A stretch of DNA of 64,000 nt from Hyperoplus lanceolatus. Lineage: Eukaryota; Chordata; Actinopteri; Uranoscopiformes; Ammodytidae. Below, one piece after another: positions 29,411 to 41,836 of this stretch. The stretch lies in NCBI GenBank assembly GCA_026929865.2, contig CM049400.1, positions 20,044,501-20,108,500 of the forward strand, given 5' to 3'. A model generated the notes under the pieces. The model worked only from the letters and a program-made list of their open reading frames with translations. It was not told where the DNA came from and searched no databases. How positions within the stretch are numbered: the stretch's first letter is position 1; each line of letters opens with the position of its first letter. A program made the position numbers and the translations under genes.

Positions 29411-30639
29411 CTGAGAAGCATACAGAGAAGAATAATAGAGTGAGAATGAATCTAGCTAAGATATTCTTTTTATGAAATTTCCTAGTAACCAGCCATGTCT
29501 CCCATCTTGTGTTTTGCTGATGCAGAATGATAACTCACCAGTTGTCTTCCTCAGTGAGATGGGTAATATATAGCTGAGATGTGTCCTGACATAGTTATAG
29601 CTGTTGGTGTCCTCGAAAAGACAAGGAGAGTCAATTACAATGGTGAGCCTAACGCCTGTACGAATGTCAACTCCCCACGCAGACGGCTGTGATAAATAAC
29701 ACCTGACCTCACACCAGGCGGTAGTTTCTCTGCAGGGCCAGAAACAAGCCTGCGCAAGAAAATGTGAAATCAAGGCAGAATGTTGGCCACTTTAGAGGAA
29801 AGGTGTAGGGCATAGCACAAAAAGGACAGGGGACGTCTGAATGAGCAGCAAGACATGTTGGGAAACAAAGTGCAATTACACTACTGATGTTTACTTTATG
29901 GCAATGCTGTGAAGATAGGAAACTTCACTTGGGGGTGTTGTGGCAGGCCCTGCTGTTATTCATACCTATTTTGACAAGAAAAACAAAGCTCCAAACCATC
30001 CTGCACATGTCCACATGAGACATATAGCAGCAGGTTTGTCTGCCCGGAACTCCCATTGCGCTCGTCTGAGTTTAATCTTTGTTGACAGAAAGCAAGTGTG
30101 GGTATCAGGTCACTTTCAATGGCTTCCAGTAATACACCACCACAGTCCAAATCCAGCCGAGGCAGTGTGCAGATTGTTGATGCGCTAAGTGCAGAGACCT
30201 CTGTGCATGGCCGTGAACAGACTGGATTAGTGGGCCCCAAGCAAAGCTGACAGTAGCAAGGTGAGGGTAGCATAAAGCACTGCAAGAGTGCGCACAGCTG
30301 AATGTTCTCACCCCTCTGTCTGCATGTGCATGGGCTATGTGTATATGCATGCACACAAGTGTGAGGGGCAGAGAGGGGCAAATGGGGGAGTCCCAGGTCC
30401 CTTGGGAGACATGCTGGCTGAAATAAGGGAGGAATGAGCAACAGGCAGACACAAGGGCACAGGCAGATGTGTGCAAAGACAAATAAGGAGATAAATCACT
30501 GAGTGTCTGGGCTCATGGCATTTGCATTCCTGAGATGAAACTCCAAGGAGAAACACTGGCGTTTACTGAGCTTTGGTGACTTTAAAAGTATATAAGTATA
30601 TATAAGTATATATACAGTGTGTATGTTTATGTGATGTAA
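29411..30639. other. gene-free intergenic segment
   Basis: Nothing beyond short chance open frames. A 161-codon minus-strand frame at 29956..30441 has no recognisable domain, start context or splice support. Confidence 0.5.
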
Positions 30640-30720
30640 GAGAAGTTTGGGGTTCCCTGCTCAAGCTGCTGCCTCCGCGACCCGATTTCGGATGAGCGGT
30701 TGAAGATGATGATGATGATG
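30640..30720 (+). mobile_element. non-LTR retrotransposon 3'-end fragment (RTE/Rex3-like)
   Basis: TTTGGGGTTCCCTGCTC, then GCTGCTGCCTCCGCGACCCG and GGATGAGCGG, then a (GAT)n tail. This matches, from memory, the 3' end of a common fish RTE-type LINE that ends in GATG repeats. Heavily 5'-truncated, plus orientation. Confidence 0.6.
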
Positions 30721-32877
30721 TTTATGTGATGTGTGTGGGAGAAACAGAAAAATATATACTTTTCTGCCAGCAGCTGTAAAGTGAAATGTAACACATTACT
30801 TCATCAAAGGATTCTCTTAATGCAACCCCAATGACTGTTACCAAGTGACTACCACTCCTGGTGGGTTCCAGCTTTTATCACACTTTGTATTCAAATAAAA
30901 GAAATCAACTTGAGAAAATTGGAGGTAATTTGGATAAAACACATTCCTCAGCTTTGCGTGCTACAATAAATGGCGTAAGGGGTCACCTAGGCATGGCTTA
31001 TTTAAGGCAAGCCATGTTTGATCTATAGAGGACCTGGGTTGTCTCAATGTCAAAAAGAGGGACACTCCCTCCTTCCGGGATAACAGCGCTCTACATCTGA
31101 CTTCCATGTGAACGGAGAACACGACTAAAACAAAAGTGTGCTCGACAGGGAAATGTGCATTTAAATATTATTTGAAAATCCTGATCACATTTTTCCTCCT
31201 ATTATTGGCTGCTTTTGAAGGATCAGCAGTGGGTAAAAATTGCAATGGAATAGCCCCTGTGCTTTCCATTATAAGGTTTTTAGAATACAATAAAAACATT
31301 GCAGGCATTGCAACTACTGTAATTCAATGCACAGTAAAGTAGGCAAGCACATTCACTGATTCAAGTTCGGAAAGCAGCTCCTTAAAGAGTTATGTGAATC
31401 CAAAACACTGAGACAACATTTTGCCATTCCTACATAATCATTCCCCGGGTCATAACTGTACGAGCACTGGGACTTTCCCATGAAGAGAGCAGGCAGAGAA
31501 CTAAGAAAACTCATGGTGGGAGGCTCTTGTTGTGTGGGAGGGAGCATGAAGGAGAGACTGTCATCACTAATTCCTTGCCAGGCAGCCCACGAAGTGTTGA
31601 CTAACTAATGACTGTGTTTAACAAGTGAAGTGTATCATGCTTGAGGAAACACAGCTGGATATGGGTCCTGTGCATTGAGTGACTCAGTGAAAACAATTCA
31701 TTGTCTTAAATGCTATCCGCCCACAAACAGTTTTCTCAAAGCGAGGAGGATGCCTATTCATGAATGGAGTAGAGAGGGAGTTGGCAAAGGAAAACAGCTG
31801 GATTTTTAAAGAGGTATGGCTTGCGTTTGGGTCACAAAGGCTTATCTCTGCGGTACGGTGGTGGGAGTAGAGGAAAAAAAACAGTAGTTTAAGGCTCGTA
31901 AATGAGGGATAGAAGGATTAGAATGTGATAGCTTAGAAAAGGAATGCGACCTATCTCAAGGATGTTGGTACAAAAAAAGGGGGAGAAACTAAAATGTTTT
32001 CTTTGGAAATCATATGCCGTATTGGCTTGTGCAACAATCAGCAGCAGCTCATTTAGAGGAAATACCTTTGGGTTCAGAGTGTTATTTGGGAACACTGTAA
32101 GGCACATACATTAGTAAGGAGGAAATAAAAATCACCTCTTTCTACCAGAAAATACCTCAAGATTACATGAGATTCAAGCATATGTTATCAACTTGTATGA
32201 CAATTATTATAAATCAAATTTGGCATTTGGCTCCTACATCAACATGTGTTGGGATGATGCACTGGAGCCAAGTTAATGTTTTGTAATATAAAAACAGCAG
32301 TCCTAGCCAGACTAAGGCTCATGCTGTTTTGTATCCCTCTCAAGAGTGATCATAACTAATTTCACATGCCAAGTTTCTGTTTGCCTATAATGAGGCAGAA
32401 AAAAATAATGAAAAAGGATTTCCATTCTAACACAGTGCTTTATTTGAATGGTGAACTAATTTTGACCTAACATATCCTATAATGAGCATTTTTTGCTCAC
32501 AATCATTTATGAGAATGGTCAAGTTGCCGTCTGACCATGTGATCATCATTACCTTATCACTTATCTAATACGCAAATAAGAGTTAACTCATCCAAAAACT
32601 CCAAACTGTCATTGCTGGATGGGCAATATGTCTGGTTTATTTGTGTTTCTGTCAATCCAAACACAACACGAGCAGAAAGAAACCTTTATCTCTTGCCTAT
32701 TTTTCCTCCTCAACAGTTTACCACCTGCTTTTCAAACGTATCAAATAAAGACACAATCACAAAGGCCGCAATCATTTTCCGGCTTTGTAAATCACACTGC
32801 GTGTGCTAAATACCCCTTTTTGCATTTACTCACATATTTTGTGCACCTGGGAAGAAACGCCTGATTTTGCATATTCA
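30721..32877. other. gene-free intergenic segment
   Basis: No supported gene or delimited repeat. The sequence is AT-rich with short chance open frames. Confidence 0.5.
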
Positions 32878-33815
32878 TTAAAGAGCACCTATTATTTTGA
32901 TATTGCAGTTTAGCCTCTGGAAAAAGCCTGGAAAAACGTTCTGTTTAGAACCTAAACACAACTCTCTTTAAGACCTCCCGTCTGCCCTCTGTCCACGTCT
33001 GCCCTCTGCCTCGAACCTGCTCTGATTGGCCAGGTTCCCTAGTAACCGGATGGTAACAGGCACCACCCCCTAGCTTCACTATTACACTGAGCGGACTGCA
33101 GTGCGAGAGCGGGCAGATTTGAGCAGGCAGAGGAGAGCAGGACAGGGACGGGCCTGAGCGTGTAGCAGCATTACCATACATGGAAAATCCGGTTTGTTCA
33201 CGTCACGCAATCCAGGAAATTAGGCACTATGAGGTGCCGCGAATAGCAACAGACTTTTGAGGCTGTGCCCCAGACAGTAAGCACAGAATACGTCTAAAAT
33301 ACATGTACATCATTATTTGACACTTTGGTATCATTTAGCACGACAACGGGCGGAGAGTTGTCACTCAAGAGATCGCACCAATGCATTTTAACCTCCAAAA
33401 GAATACAAACTAGCGTGGGCCAAAAAAAATCACCCCCCTCAGTGTTGTCATGGAGATATGACCTAAACATACAGACTAAAATGGTTTTGTGGCCCAGGCT
33501 GTAAATAGGTTTAATAATGCTGTGAAAACGGCATGTTTAACATTGGAGTCATTGAGAGATGGCTGTCTTCTGCTCCCAGTCCCCAGTGGCCCTTCCTGTT
33601 TACTACAGTTGTAGTCACTTCCTTATTGGATGCTGGTAAAAATCGCTGAGGTTGGGGCTTGGTAGAGACAGAGTTGAAATGGGGCAGAGAGGGGAGTGAC
33701 ATGCAGAGAACGACCGCGGGCTGGAATCGAACCTGAGTCCGCTGCTGGCCGAGGCCCATGGGGGGGACGCCCTAAGAACTGAGCTAAAGGCGTCCCCATG
33801 ATAGATGCTCTTTAA
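32878..33815. mobile_element. piggyBac-like nonautonomous element (TTAA-flanked)
   Basis: Begins TTAAAGAGCACCTATTAT and ends ATGATAGATGCTCTTTAA, which are inverse at 15 or more of 18 positions and include TTAA at both edges, the target site of piggyBac transposons. No transposase. A tRNA-derived SINE sits at its right side, its tRNA head ending 18 bp before the right edge. Confidence 0.65.
33541..33797 (-). mobile_element. tRNA-derived SINE
   Basis: Reads on the minus strand from a tRNA-like head with A-box TTTAGCTCAGTTCTTAGGG (33788..33770) and exact B-box GGTTCGATTCC (33733..33723). It continues into TGCATGTCACTCCCC and a pyrimidine-rich body. These are the internal promoter elements of RNA polymerase III. 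The head is too diverged for a functional tRNA, and the body continues far beyond one. The 3' limit is approximate. Confidence 0.75.
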
Positions 33816-34133
33816 GGCTAATATACTAAATGGACAGCGCGTGCTATTTGACACGCAATCCTCAGTGAGCAAATGTAAGTAGATCAGCTTGAATGTTTTT
33901 TTGCAAGTGAAATACCGTTTGCACACGTTTTTATACGTACCTGCAAACGTTTAGTAGATCAACCCTTTAGTCAGCAAAACAGCTATTAATCTTATTCTAA
34001 ACTTATTGTGGGAGTATACACCAATCATTCAACCCTGTCTAGTAGAAATCACACTTATATATTGCTAACCTGAAAGTAGATATGTTTGTGGGAAAAATAA
34101 GGCAACCTAAATTATGTTTTTAGATGCACTGTT

Positions 34134-34712
34134 CTATGAATGGCAATGATCTCCCTCTAGGTCGTCCTCGGACGAGTCCTCCAGCGGTGCTTCTAATCCT
34201 CTCGATCCTCCATGCATCTGGCTAGTTCGCCAGTGTTTTCTGCTCCCACATCTTTCCGAAGTATGTCCACGTATGTTGGTGTGGGACGTCCTCTTGATCG
34301 ATGCCCGTGTGTAGGTTCTGGTAGCTTGTGTATGTTCTGGTAGCTTGTGGTGTCTCATTCTCCTGGCTGCTACCTTCTCACTCGGCCCTGGTAGCCCACC
34401 ATACAGATGCTTGTTGGTTACATGCTCATTCTGGTCGATGTAAAGGACTGCACGGAGCATTCTGGTGTAGCACCCATCCAAAGACTTCTGTAGGGTGGGT
34501 TTCAGGGTCCATGTTTCACAGCCATATAGAAGCACAGACTCCACGGTTGCGTAAAAGCAACTGAGCTTGATGTTTCTGGGGAGGTTGGATTTCCAAACAC
34601 AGGCCATGCCATTCAGGGCCCTCCAAGCGAGCGCCTTCCTCACTTTCAGGTCTTGTTCTGATGACTTTACCCATGAGCCCAGGTACTTGAAGTCGTTGAC
34701 TTCCTTCAGAGC
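34134..34712 (-). pseudogene. LINE reverse-transcriptase C-terminal fragment
   Basis: Minus-strand frame reads KEVNDFKYLGSW..., KALAWRALNGMACVWKS, LLYGCETWTLKPTLQKSLDG and CYTRMLRAVL, then NKHLYGGLP, the region after the catalytic core of non-LTR reverse transcriptases. A frameshift near 34300 puts the terminal GRPTPTYVDILRKDVG in another frame, with in-frame stops beyond. The catalytic YADD region is absent (5'-truncated). Probably an RTE-related clade. A dead fragment. Confidence 0.8.
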
Positions 34713-34840
34713 AATGCAAGATTGATGCTAGATTGAAATATCTCACCAACTACGGGATGGATTGCAGTGAATACATGGACAAACATTCCTGGTCCCCGGA
34801 TGATGAATCCTACTGTCTTTTCCTAATGTACCACCATAAG

Positions 34841-35154
34841 GGGTGGTAGGATGGCCTAGAGGAAAGGTGGCCAACCAGTAACCATAAGGTTGTTGGTTTG
34901 ATCCCCGGCACCGGACAGGAGGGTGTAAGTTGTAAAACTAGCAGAGGCTGGTGTTACGTCTATGGTGCCCACCATCTCTACCATTGTGTCCTTGAGCAAG
35001 ACACTTAACCCCAAAACTGCTCCAGGGGCGCTGTACTGCGGCTGACCCTGCGCTCTGACCCCCTCCGAAGTGTGGTAACTTGAGATGGGATATGTGAAAA
35101 GACAAATTTCAATGTAACCAACCATTGACTAATAAAGTAACATAACTTAACTTA
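34841..35154 (+). mobile_element. tRNA-derived SINE with V-SINE-like central domain
   Basis: A-box-like TGGCCTAGAGGAAAGGTGG, B-box-like GGTTTGATCCC, then CCTTGAGCAAGACACTTAAC and CCCCAAAACTGCTCCAGG. This is the conserved core of fish tRNA-derived SINEs as I recall. The tail ends in ATAACTTAACTTAA. Near full length. A short fragment of another fish repeat (GGGATGGATTGCAGTGAA) lies just upstream at about 34750..34830. Confidence 0.75.
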
Positions 35155-35382
35155 AGTTTTTGTGTGAATTGTCTGGACAGCTGTTCAATATATTGCCTTG
35201 GTGTTTGCTACAAAATTCATGCTCACTTAAGGATGAATTTTACACTTTAGTGCAAATAACTGCAAAATAGAGATGGTGAACAAAAAGCAATGCTATGCAC
35301 AAATACAGTTGTTTAGGCAACTACAGAAAGATATCAAAAATGTCAACATGGACTTGAAGCATGAGACAAAGTATGTGTACTG

Positions 35383-36338
35383 CAGGGGTGCCCACTGTTT
35401 TTCAGCTTGTGAGCTACTTTGAAAATGACCAAGTCAAAGTGAGCTACCACCTACTATGAGGGGTCAAAAGTCACGGTTCGGTACGTACCTCGGTTTTTAA
35501 GTCACGGTTCTGTTCTATACGGTACGGTTCTCAGTTAAGAGGAAAAATGTGTGCAGAATTGCAGCCCAAAGGTATTTTCCAGTATAGAAAATAAAAAACT
35601 GCTGCATACAACCAAAGTCTCCAATAAATAAAATACTTCTTAAATAAAAGTGAAAGTTCTGCACCGCAAACCAAACAAGCCTGAACATATTTATTTAAAC
35701 ATATTGAAAATGAATGTACAATATAAGTTGGTGTACCTTGCATAACTGCATGAACCTAGGGATGCACCGATCCACTATTTTTAGTTCCGAACCGATTCCG
35801 ATATCTGGGTTTTGGATATTGGTCGATACCGATACTGTCCGATACAATATCATAATGGTTATACATTTTTTTGTTGGTGGTGATGTTATGTATTAGGCTA
35901 GGAAGGCTTAAGCAATTCTAATTTAAAAGAGCAAGAAATATACACTAATGCATATAGGTTTATCTTAAAGGCAGAATTATAGTCATACAAAAAAAAATCC
36001 TTCTCAATGATCACTTCTGTCCCACGAGATTAGAATATGTGGTGGTCTGTTTGTCTGAACAGTCTTCCTCTCTCTGGCTGTATTTTACATAATAGAATTT
36101 GTCACAGTGCAGAAGCCTCTCCACTTCCTTGACTTGGATTAGCTTTGGTTAGCTCACTGGCTAACAAACTGATATGTACTGTATGTCAAAATAGAAAGTG
36201 GTGTCCTCTCTCCCTCCACCGAACGTCGGCGCATGCTCGCATGGCTCGTTCGCTCTTTCATAGTAATTTTTTTTTTTTTTTTTTTTTTTAGAATGCCACG
36301 CGATCGGCCGACACTACCCTCGCGAGTGGGCACCCCTG
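35383..36338. mobile_element. hAT element with perfect 8-bp target duplication
   Basis: Ends CAGGGGTGCCCACT and the inverse AGTGGGCACCCCTG, a classic hAT terminus. Identical GTGTACTG lies on both sides (35375..35382 and 36339..36346). The inside has GGGATGCACCGATCC at about 35760, like another hAT end, and a T23 run at 36267..36289, so it is a composite nonautonomous copy. No transposase frame. Confidence 0.9.
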
Positions 36339-36346
36339 GTGTACTG

Positions 36347-36653
36347 CATTAAAATTCAATCAAAACCACAATCCTAACCTTAATGAAAGTACTCGAATTC
36401 CCTGAACCCGACTGCTAGTGGTACTCCTGTCTAAAACTCATTTGAGTTGTGTGAGATACAAGTACGAAACCATTGACTGTAAAATATCTGCCAATGAATG
36501 TTATCCAGGCAGAAGTTTCCTGTACCTTAAAAATGTCTGTTTATCTGGCAATACAAAACAAACTACTTATATTTATGGACAAGAAAAAGGTACAATAACA
36601 GAAGAAGGTACATTTTAAATGGCAAGAGTTTGAATCAAACCACCACCTGTCTT

Positions 36654-36739
<86 letters not shown>

Positions 36740-38867
36740 CAGCACACTCAACAACAACAACATTCAGTGGGGAAGCTGTCCTAAGCCACTTAAATCTGTG
36801 CTATTTGATAGTGTTTGAGAAACGTTTACTTGTGACCTGCGCTCTCAAACTCTTTAAGCCATCCACATGACTGAGGGAAGTGAAGGGCCTTTTAAGGCGC
36901 TAAGTATTGCCAGAGTCCTCCTTATATTACTGATGATATCTGTCCTGGGGAGTTTGCTGACAAGAGCCCACGGATCAGAAATAGCCATAAAGCAGATAGG
37001 AAATTACATCTTATCCAACACATACTGAAATGGCCTGTGTGTTGATAGAAAAGGCTCACTACAGTGTCTTTAAGCAGGGATTTAGCCTCTGACCCATCCT
37101 CCTCAAGCCCATGGACACTACTACTACATCATGAGTCAGTTGCAATAGATAGAGGTTTACACCGCGCTGTAACCCAATACTGTAATACTGGTATGAGTAC
37201 TAAACAGGAGTCAGGGAAATCCTTAAGCAAACCATCTGGCAGAATTACGTAACATGTTCTTGTATGGACTTCAGCAAATATATGTGCATTGCTTAACTAC
37301 AGTGAAAATACATGTTTGTAAAAATTCTGCTGTATGTGCCCTCACAGCCTAGAGTTTGATTGAATATTGGAGAGATGGAGTGAGAGTGCGAGACAACATT
37401 AATCCCTTAAGCCCTTCAATGATGGCCTCTGACCAGGCCATATGAGATCCACTACCCTCTCTACTAATCTGCTCCAAACAGTGATGAACCTAGAAAGTGG
37501 CTCTTCTTTTAACAAACTGTTGACAGCAGGATTATCCAGTTTGTGGCAATGCAAACGTCAGAAATCCCGACATAAGTGCATGTCTCTTGATGTTAACTTG
37601 TAATATTTTTCAAAAGAACATGTGAGAAGGATGATAATGATATCCATTGTCATGTTATCTGTTACGATGGTTCAAATCATGCCACAAACATTATTTGGCT
37701 TAACTACTCATCACTTATCCTCTGTGGGATATTTACAGACGGATTTACAGCATGACTTGTTGCTTATAAAACCACTACTGCATAGTGCATTTACAATCTG
37801 CAAATACTAGAAACGTGTTTTGGTTAAGTGGAGCTATTGAATTTAATAAATAATTGTATATATTATAAATCTCTTTTCAGTATAAACTGTAGTAATCTAA
37901 AGGCTTATTGTACAAAATGTTGGCGATAGCGCAAGCTTTGTGTATTTAAGTGTGTTTTAATTCCGGTGTTTCTGCCTTACATAAACATTACGTGCAACAT
38001 TTTAAGTGAGGCCCAATTTGCCAAGAATGTTGGCATTTTACTTTGATGCATCCTTTCCCACTGCTATTCTTCAGAAATGTTAAGTGTTTAAAATAGCAAA
38101 TAGTATAAACTGTTGCATTTTATCCACAAGAAGCACTGACAAAAATCAGTACTAGGCAGCATTGAATAGAGGTTAATCAAATGATTAGGGGAGTAATTTA
38201 TTATACAGAAAAATATAAATAATTGGTATTCAATCTGTTGACATTAAAAGTTTTGGAGTGTTGGACTTAGTGTGGGTCTTAAAGTTACAGTCCCCTTCTT
38301 CCTTCCAACAAGTTAGTTTTCAACTTCTCAGATTCAATGTCCAATTTCTGTCCATCAAGATAGATATCCAGCATTTTATACAAACTATTTGACTTTCTTC
38401 CTTAAGAACACATGTTTCTTCAGTTTTTACAATTAACTGGTTGAATAAAAAAAGTATTCAAGGATAAGTCTGGGAGAGAGACATCTTTTACAATCACTTA
38501 TGACACAGGGGTGTGCAATGTTTTTCTTTAATTTCTCACAAATGTTTTTATTAACTCCTCAGAAAGGATCTGTCCATTATTACAGTAACTCCCTGACAGA
38601 CACACTGATGAACAACAAAAAAGGTACTGTTTGTAAAATGTGTGAGCTTGTGCCAATACATTATCTGTGATACTGTCACCCCTCATCTGATGAAATCCTT
38701 GAGTTTTTTATTGACACCCTCACACATGCTCACATTGTGCTGATTAACAATTATGAAGCACACAAAGCCAGTTTTTTGGGATCAAATGAGGTTCTTGTTT
38801 TTGAATGGAGAATGTCTTGTCTTACCTTCTCACAAAAATGGTCTCATCGTTGTATAGGCCTTGAGCC
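36347..38867. other. gene-free intergenic segment
   Basis: Contains the CA microsatellite at 36655..36738. No gene or further delimited element seen. Confidence 0.5.
36655..36738. repeat. (CA)n microsatellite
   Basis: About 42 CA units, uninterrupted. Confidence 0.97.
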
Positions 38868-38875
38868 TATACTGA

Positions 38876-40547
38876 CATGGACGTTGATTTGGCTAAACAA
38901 GTGGGGGGGACAAACAGGCATTCTGGAGTGCATTTTCAAAAGTGGGGGGGACAATGAGGAAACATCTTTTTTTCTCTTTAGTGCAGGTAATGAACGGTTC
39001 TGAAAGATGGCATACCCGCTCACTAATGAATAAAATGTATACAAAACACTGATGTCTGACACATTTGATGAAAAAAGCATTTTCAAAAAGCAGCGGACAT
39101 ATGAGCCACTAGCTGCTCCCCGTAGCCCAACCAAACATGACGTAAACAAAAGGAGCTTGGGAAGGTAGTTCCGACATTTTGACCGTGCTCAAATCGAGCC
39201 GAAGCACGGCTGGACTGTCGCACAACAATATTACTCCGCCTCGGTCTCCATGGCAACCTAGCTAGTAGCATAGCCATGATCAGCTTCAATTACTTCTTGA
39301 TAAACCACATCGTCAGTATCCATGTGCCGCAACACAAGCTGCTGTTAGTGTCCGCTACATTTACAGTCATTAGTGGGCATAGAGGATGGTAATCCCTACA
39401 GTTTACACTTCACAACGGGACACTTAAAGCCACTCGCCGTTGTCTCTCTGCTGCTGATTGAAATGCATCAGTCTTCTCTGGTGTGCAAACTAGCGGAGAC
39501 TTCGGAGCATGTTCACTGTTTTGTCGTTGGTATCCACTGCTGTTGTGCTATTTAAAAAAAAGTTCACGGTCTAAGCCTACTAGTGCCGCTTCTACGCTTA
39601 TCTGTTTAGGTTTAAACAGAGAGAAGGCGAAAAAGAGAGGCGAGAGGCTCACACCATGAGCCGACAGTTCTCAATTCACAACACGCATCCATCCAATCTA
39701 CATCAGGCAGACCAAAACTCAAGCACTTCACACCTCGCTACTGCAACAGCAAATCTTCAAAAATAAATGTTACGCGTTATCCATGGCCTTACCTTAATGT
39801 GGCAGTGATCTGCAGATGCATCCCGTGGTGTAGCAGCCTACCACATCCATTTAGTATTGGCAATATAATATTATACTCATTGTCCAAGCCAGGCTGGCAG
39901 CTCTCATTCAAAAACAATCCTCAACTACGGAGTCCCAGAGGAGGTGTGGGCGCAACGAGTCCCAGAGGAGGTGTGGGCGCAACGAGTCACGCTATTAAAA
40001 ATTACTAGCGCTAATAAAAAAATAAAGATAATTCTGCATCATGTCAAAAAGGAGTGGGCCTGATATCAGATGTTTTTTTAAAGCCAAGCAGACATGCACA
40101 GTAAGTGTCGGTATTGTATGAGCTAGATGAATAATATAATGACATCCTATAACGTTAGTTATCATGACTATGGTTTTTAGCCAGCTAGCAATTAGCCGCT
40201 GCCAGCGGCACACTGTTGGCTGGCAGTATTCCTCCCTCGTGCTTGGTACGGGGGATGGTGCAGGTTAAGGTTATGTCCGATGATTTTAGCAATAGCTCCC
40301 GTTAGCATGACTCATAACTCACACGGTACTTATTATACATCAACCCAATCAAGCCATCTCTCAACGGCACCACTATATCTATTAATCATACATGGGTTTC
40401 AGAGCGTAGTCCGAGATTCCTGCCTATACCAACTCATTACAGAATAAAACAAAAGGGAAACGTTCCTGTATAAAGCACAGTAGCAGCGCTGAGGAGCACA
40501 TTATGCACTTCTGTAGTTCTTCTGTTCAAAGGTTATAACGTCACCTA

Positions 40548-40597
<50 letters not shown>

Positions 40598-40725
40598 TTG
40601 ACGCTGTGTTTTAATACGGCTGGACGCACTTCATGTCCGGCTTAAAAAGTGGGGGGGACAAAATGAGTCTTGACGAAAAGTGGGGGGTACATGTACCCCC
40701 CATCCCCCCGTAATCGACGTCTATG
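38876..40725. mobile_element. hAT-type nonautonomous element, 1.85 kb, perfect 8-bp duplication
   Basis: Ends CATGGACGTTGATT and AATCGACGTCTATG (inverted, two mismatches). TATACTGA is repeated exactly at 38868..38875 and 40726..40733. G-runs AAGTGGGGGGGACA recur near both ends. The inside has a tandem duplication of GAGTCCCAGAGGAGGTGTGG (about 39931..39986), a (GA)n tract and short frames with no recognisable domain. The 8-bp duplication assigns it to hAT by inference; no transposase is recognised. Confidence 0.85.
40552..40592. repeat. (GA)n microsatellite inside the hAT-type element
   Basis: About 20 GA units. Confidence 0.95.
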
Positions 40726-40733
40726 TATACTGA

Positions 40734-41805
40734 TACCAATGAACTAGCATAAAACCAGTACTCAGTCATTCATTCAAATATTGGTTATATTTGGAGGTTA
40801 TACTATCTGTTGAATAACACAATATATCACAAATAATTTCCTGAAAGAGTGTAGAAACCCCATCTTTCTTTGCGTTGTATTCTCAAGCTGCTAGTCTGGA
40901 AAATGCCGCCATTCCATACTGCTCTAGTAACCAGAAAAGCATTAACGATGGGAGTTTTTTATATGTTTCATCATGGTATCATTAGCCCTACTAAAACTCA
41001 TGGTTAAAGCCCCCCTTCTTGATTCTTGGTCTGGAGAGTGGAGTTGATGGTGACAGCGGCCTATAACAAAATATTTTGGCAGCCATCAGTGACCAAATCT
41101 AGGCACAGTCTGTGAGCAGGAGGCATAATCCGATTGTAACCAAGACTGCCATTTTAAGAGAAAGTGGGGTCCACCATTTGGATTCGCAGATGATGGAGCT
41201 GTCTTTCCAGCTGGTCTCTAATCTAGCGACGGGTGACAGTACGCCATGTAGCTGTGCTGCCACTCTACACAATATCCTGTCATACAGTGAGCGACCATTT
41301 TTGATGACAGCCTGCTAAATTAAATTATATGTACCGATTATATGATATATGTTCCTCTAATTTGATTATTGTTGCAAATTTGTTTAAGAAAGATAGCTAA
41401 AGTTGAACTTTACGTAAAAACTTGGAACAAGTTTACTTCCTCTCCAGGAGCACATCCACTTATTGCAGTGATTCAAATGGAATTGACTGATTGCTGTTGT
41501 GGCAGGGACCCTACGTCTTATTTTCTCTATATAGTAGGTTTATGGAGGTACAGTTAAAAAGCCTAAATAACAAATATTGTGGTAACACAATACACTGGAT
41601 AAAATATATATATATATTTAGAAAACAGGCAAATATATTACAAACAAACAACAAACAAATACACATTTAGAGATGCACAAAAGAGGAAGAGCAATGAAAT
41701 TGTAATTTACTGTTTGAAAATCTTAAATACTATACTACATTGACAGGGAGAATAACACGCACCGCACACGCGCGCACGCACACACACACACACACCCACA
41801 CACCC

Positions 41806-41836
<31 letters not shown>

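Noticed and set aside
29956-30441. 161-codon minus-strand frame, Cys/Pro/Leu-rich
   Set aside because: Three overlapping frames on the same strand with equal lengths of openness, no domain, no splice support.
33719-33797. tRNA gene on the minus strand
   Set aside because: A- and B-boxes are good, but the stem arms do not pair as a tRNA and the sequence continues into a SINE body.
39931-39988. CRISPR-like direct repeat
   Set aside because: Only two tandem copies with no spacers, in a vertebrate transposon; a simple tandem duplication.
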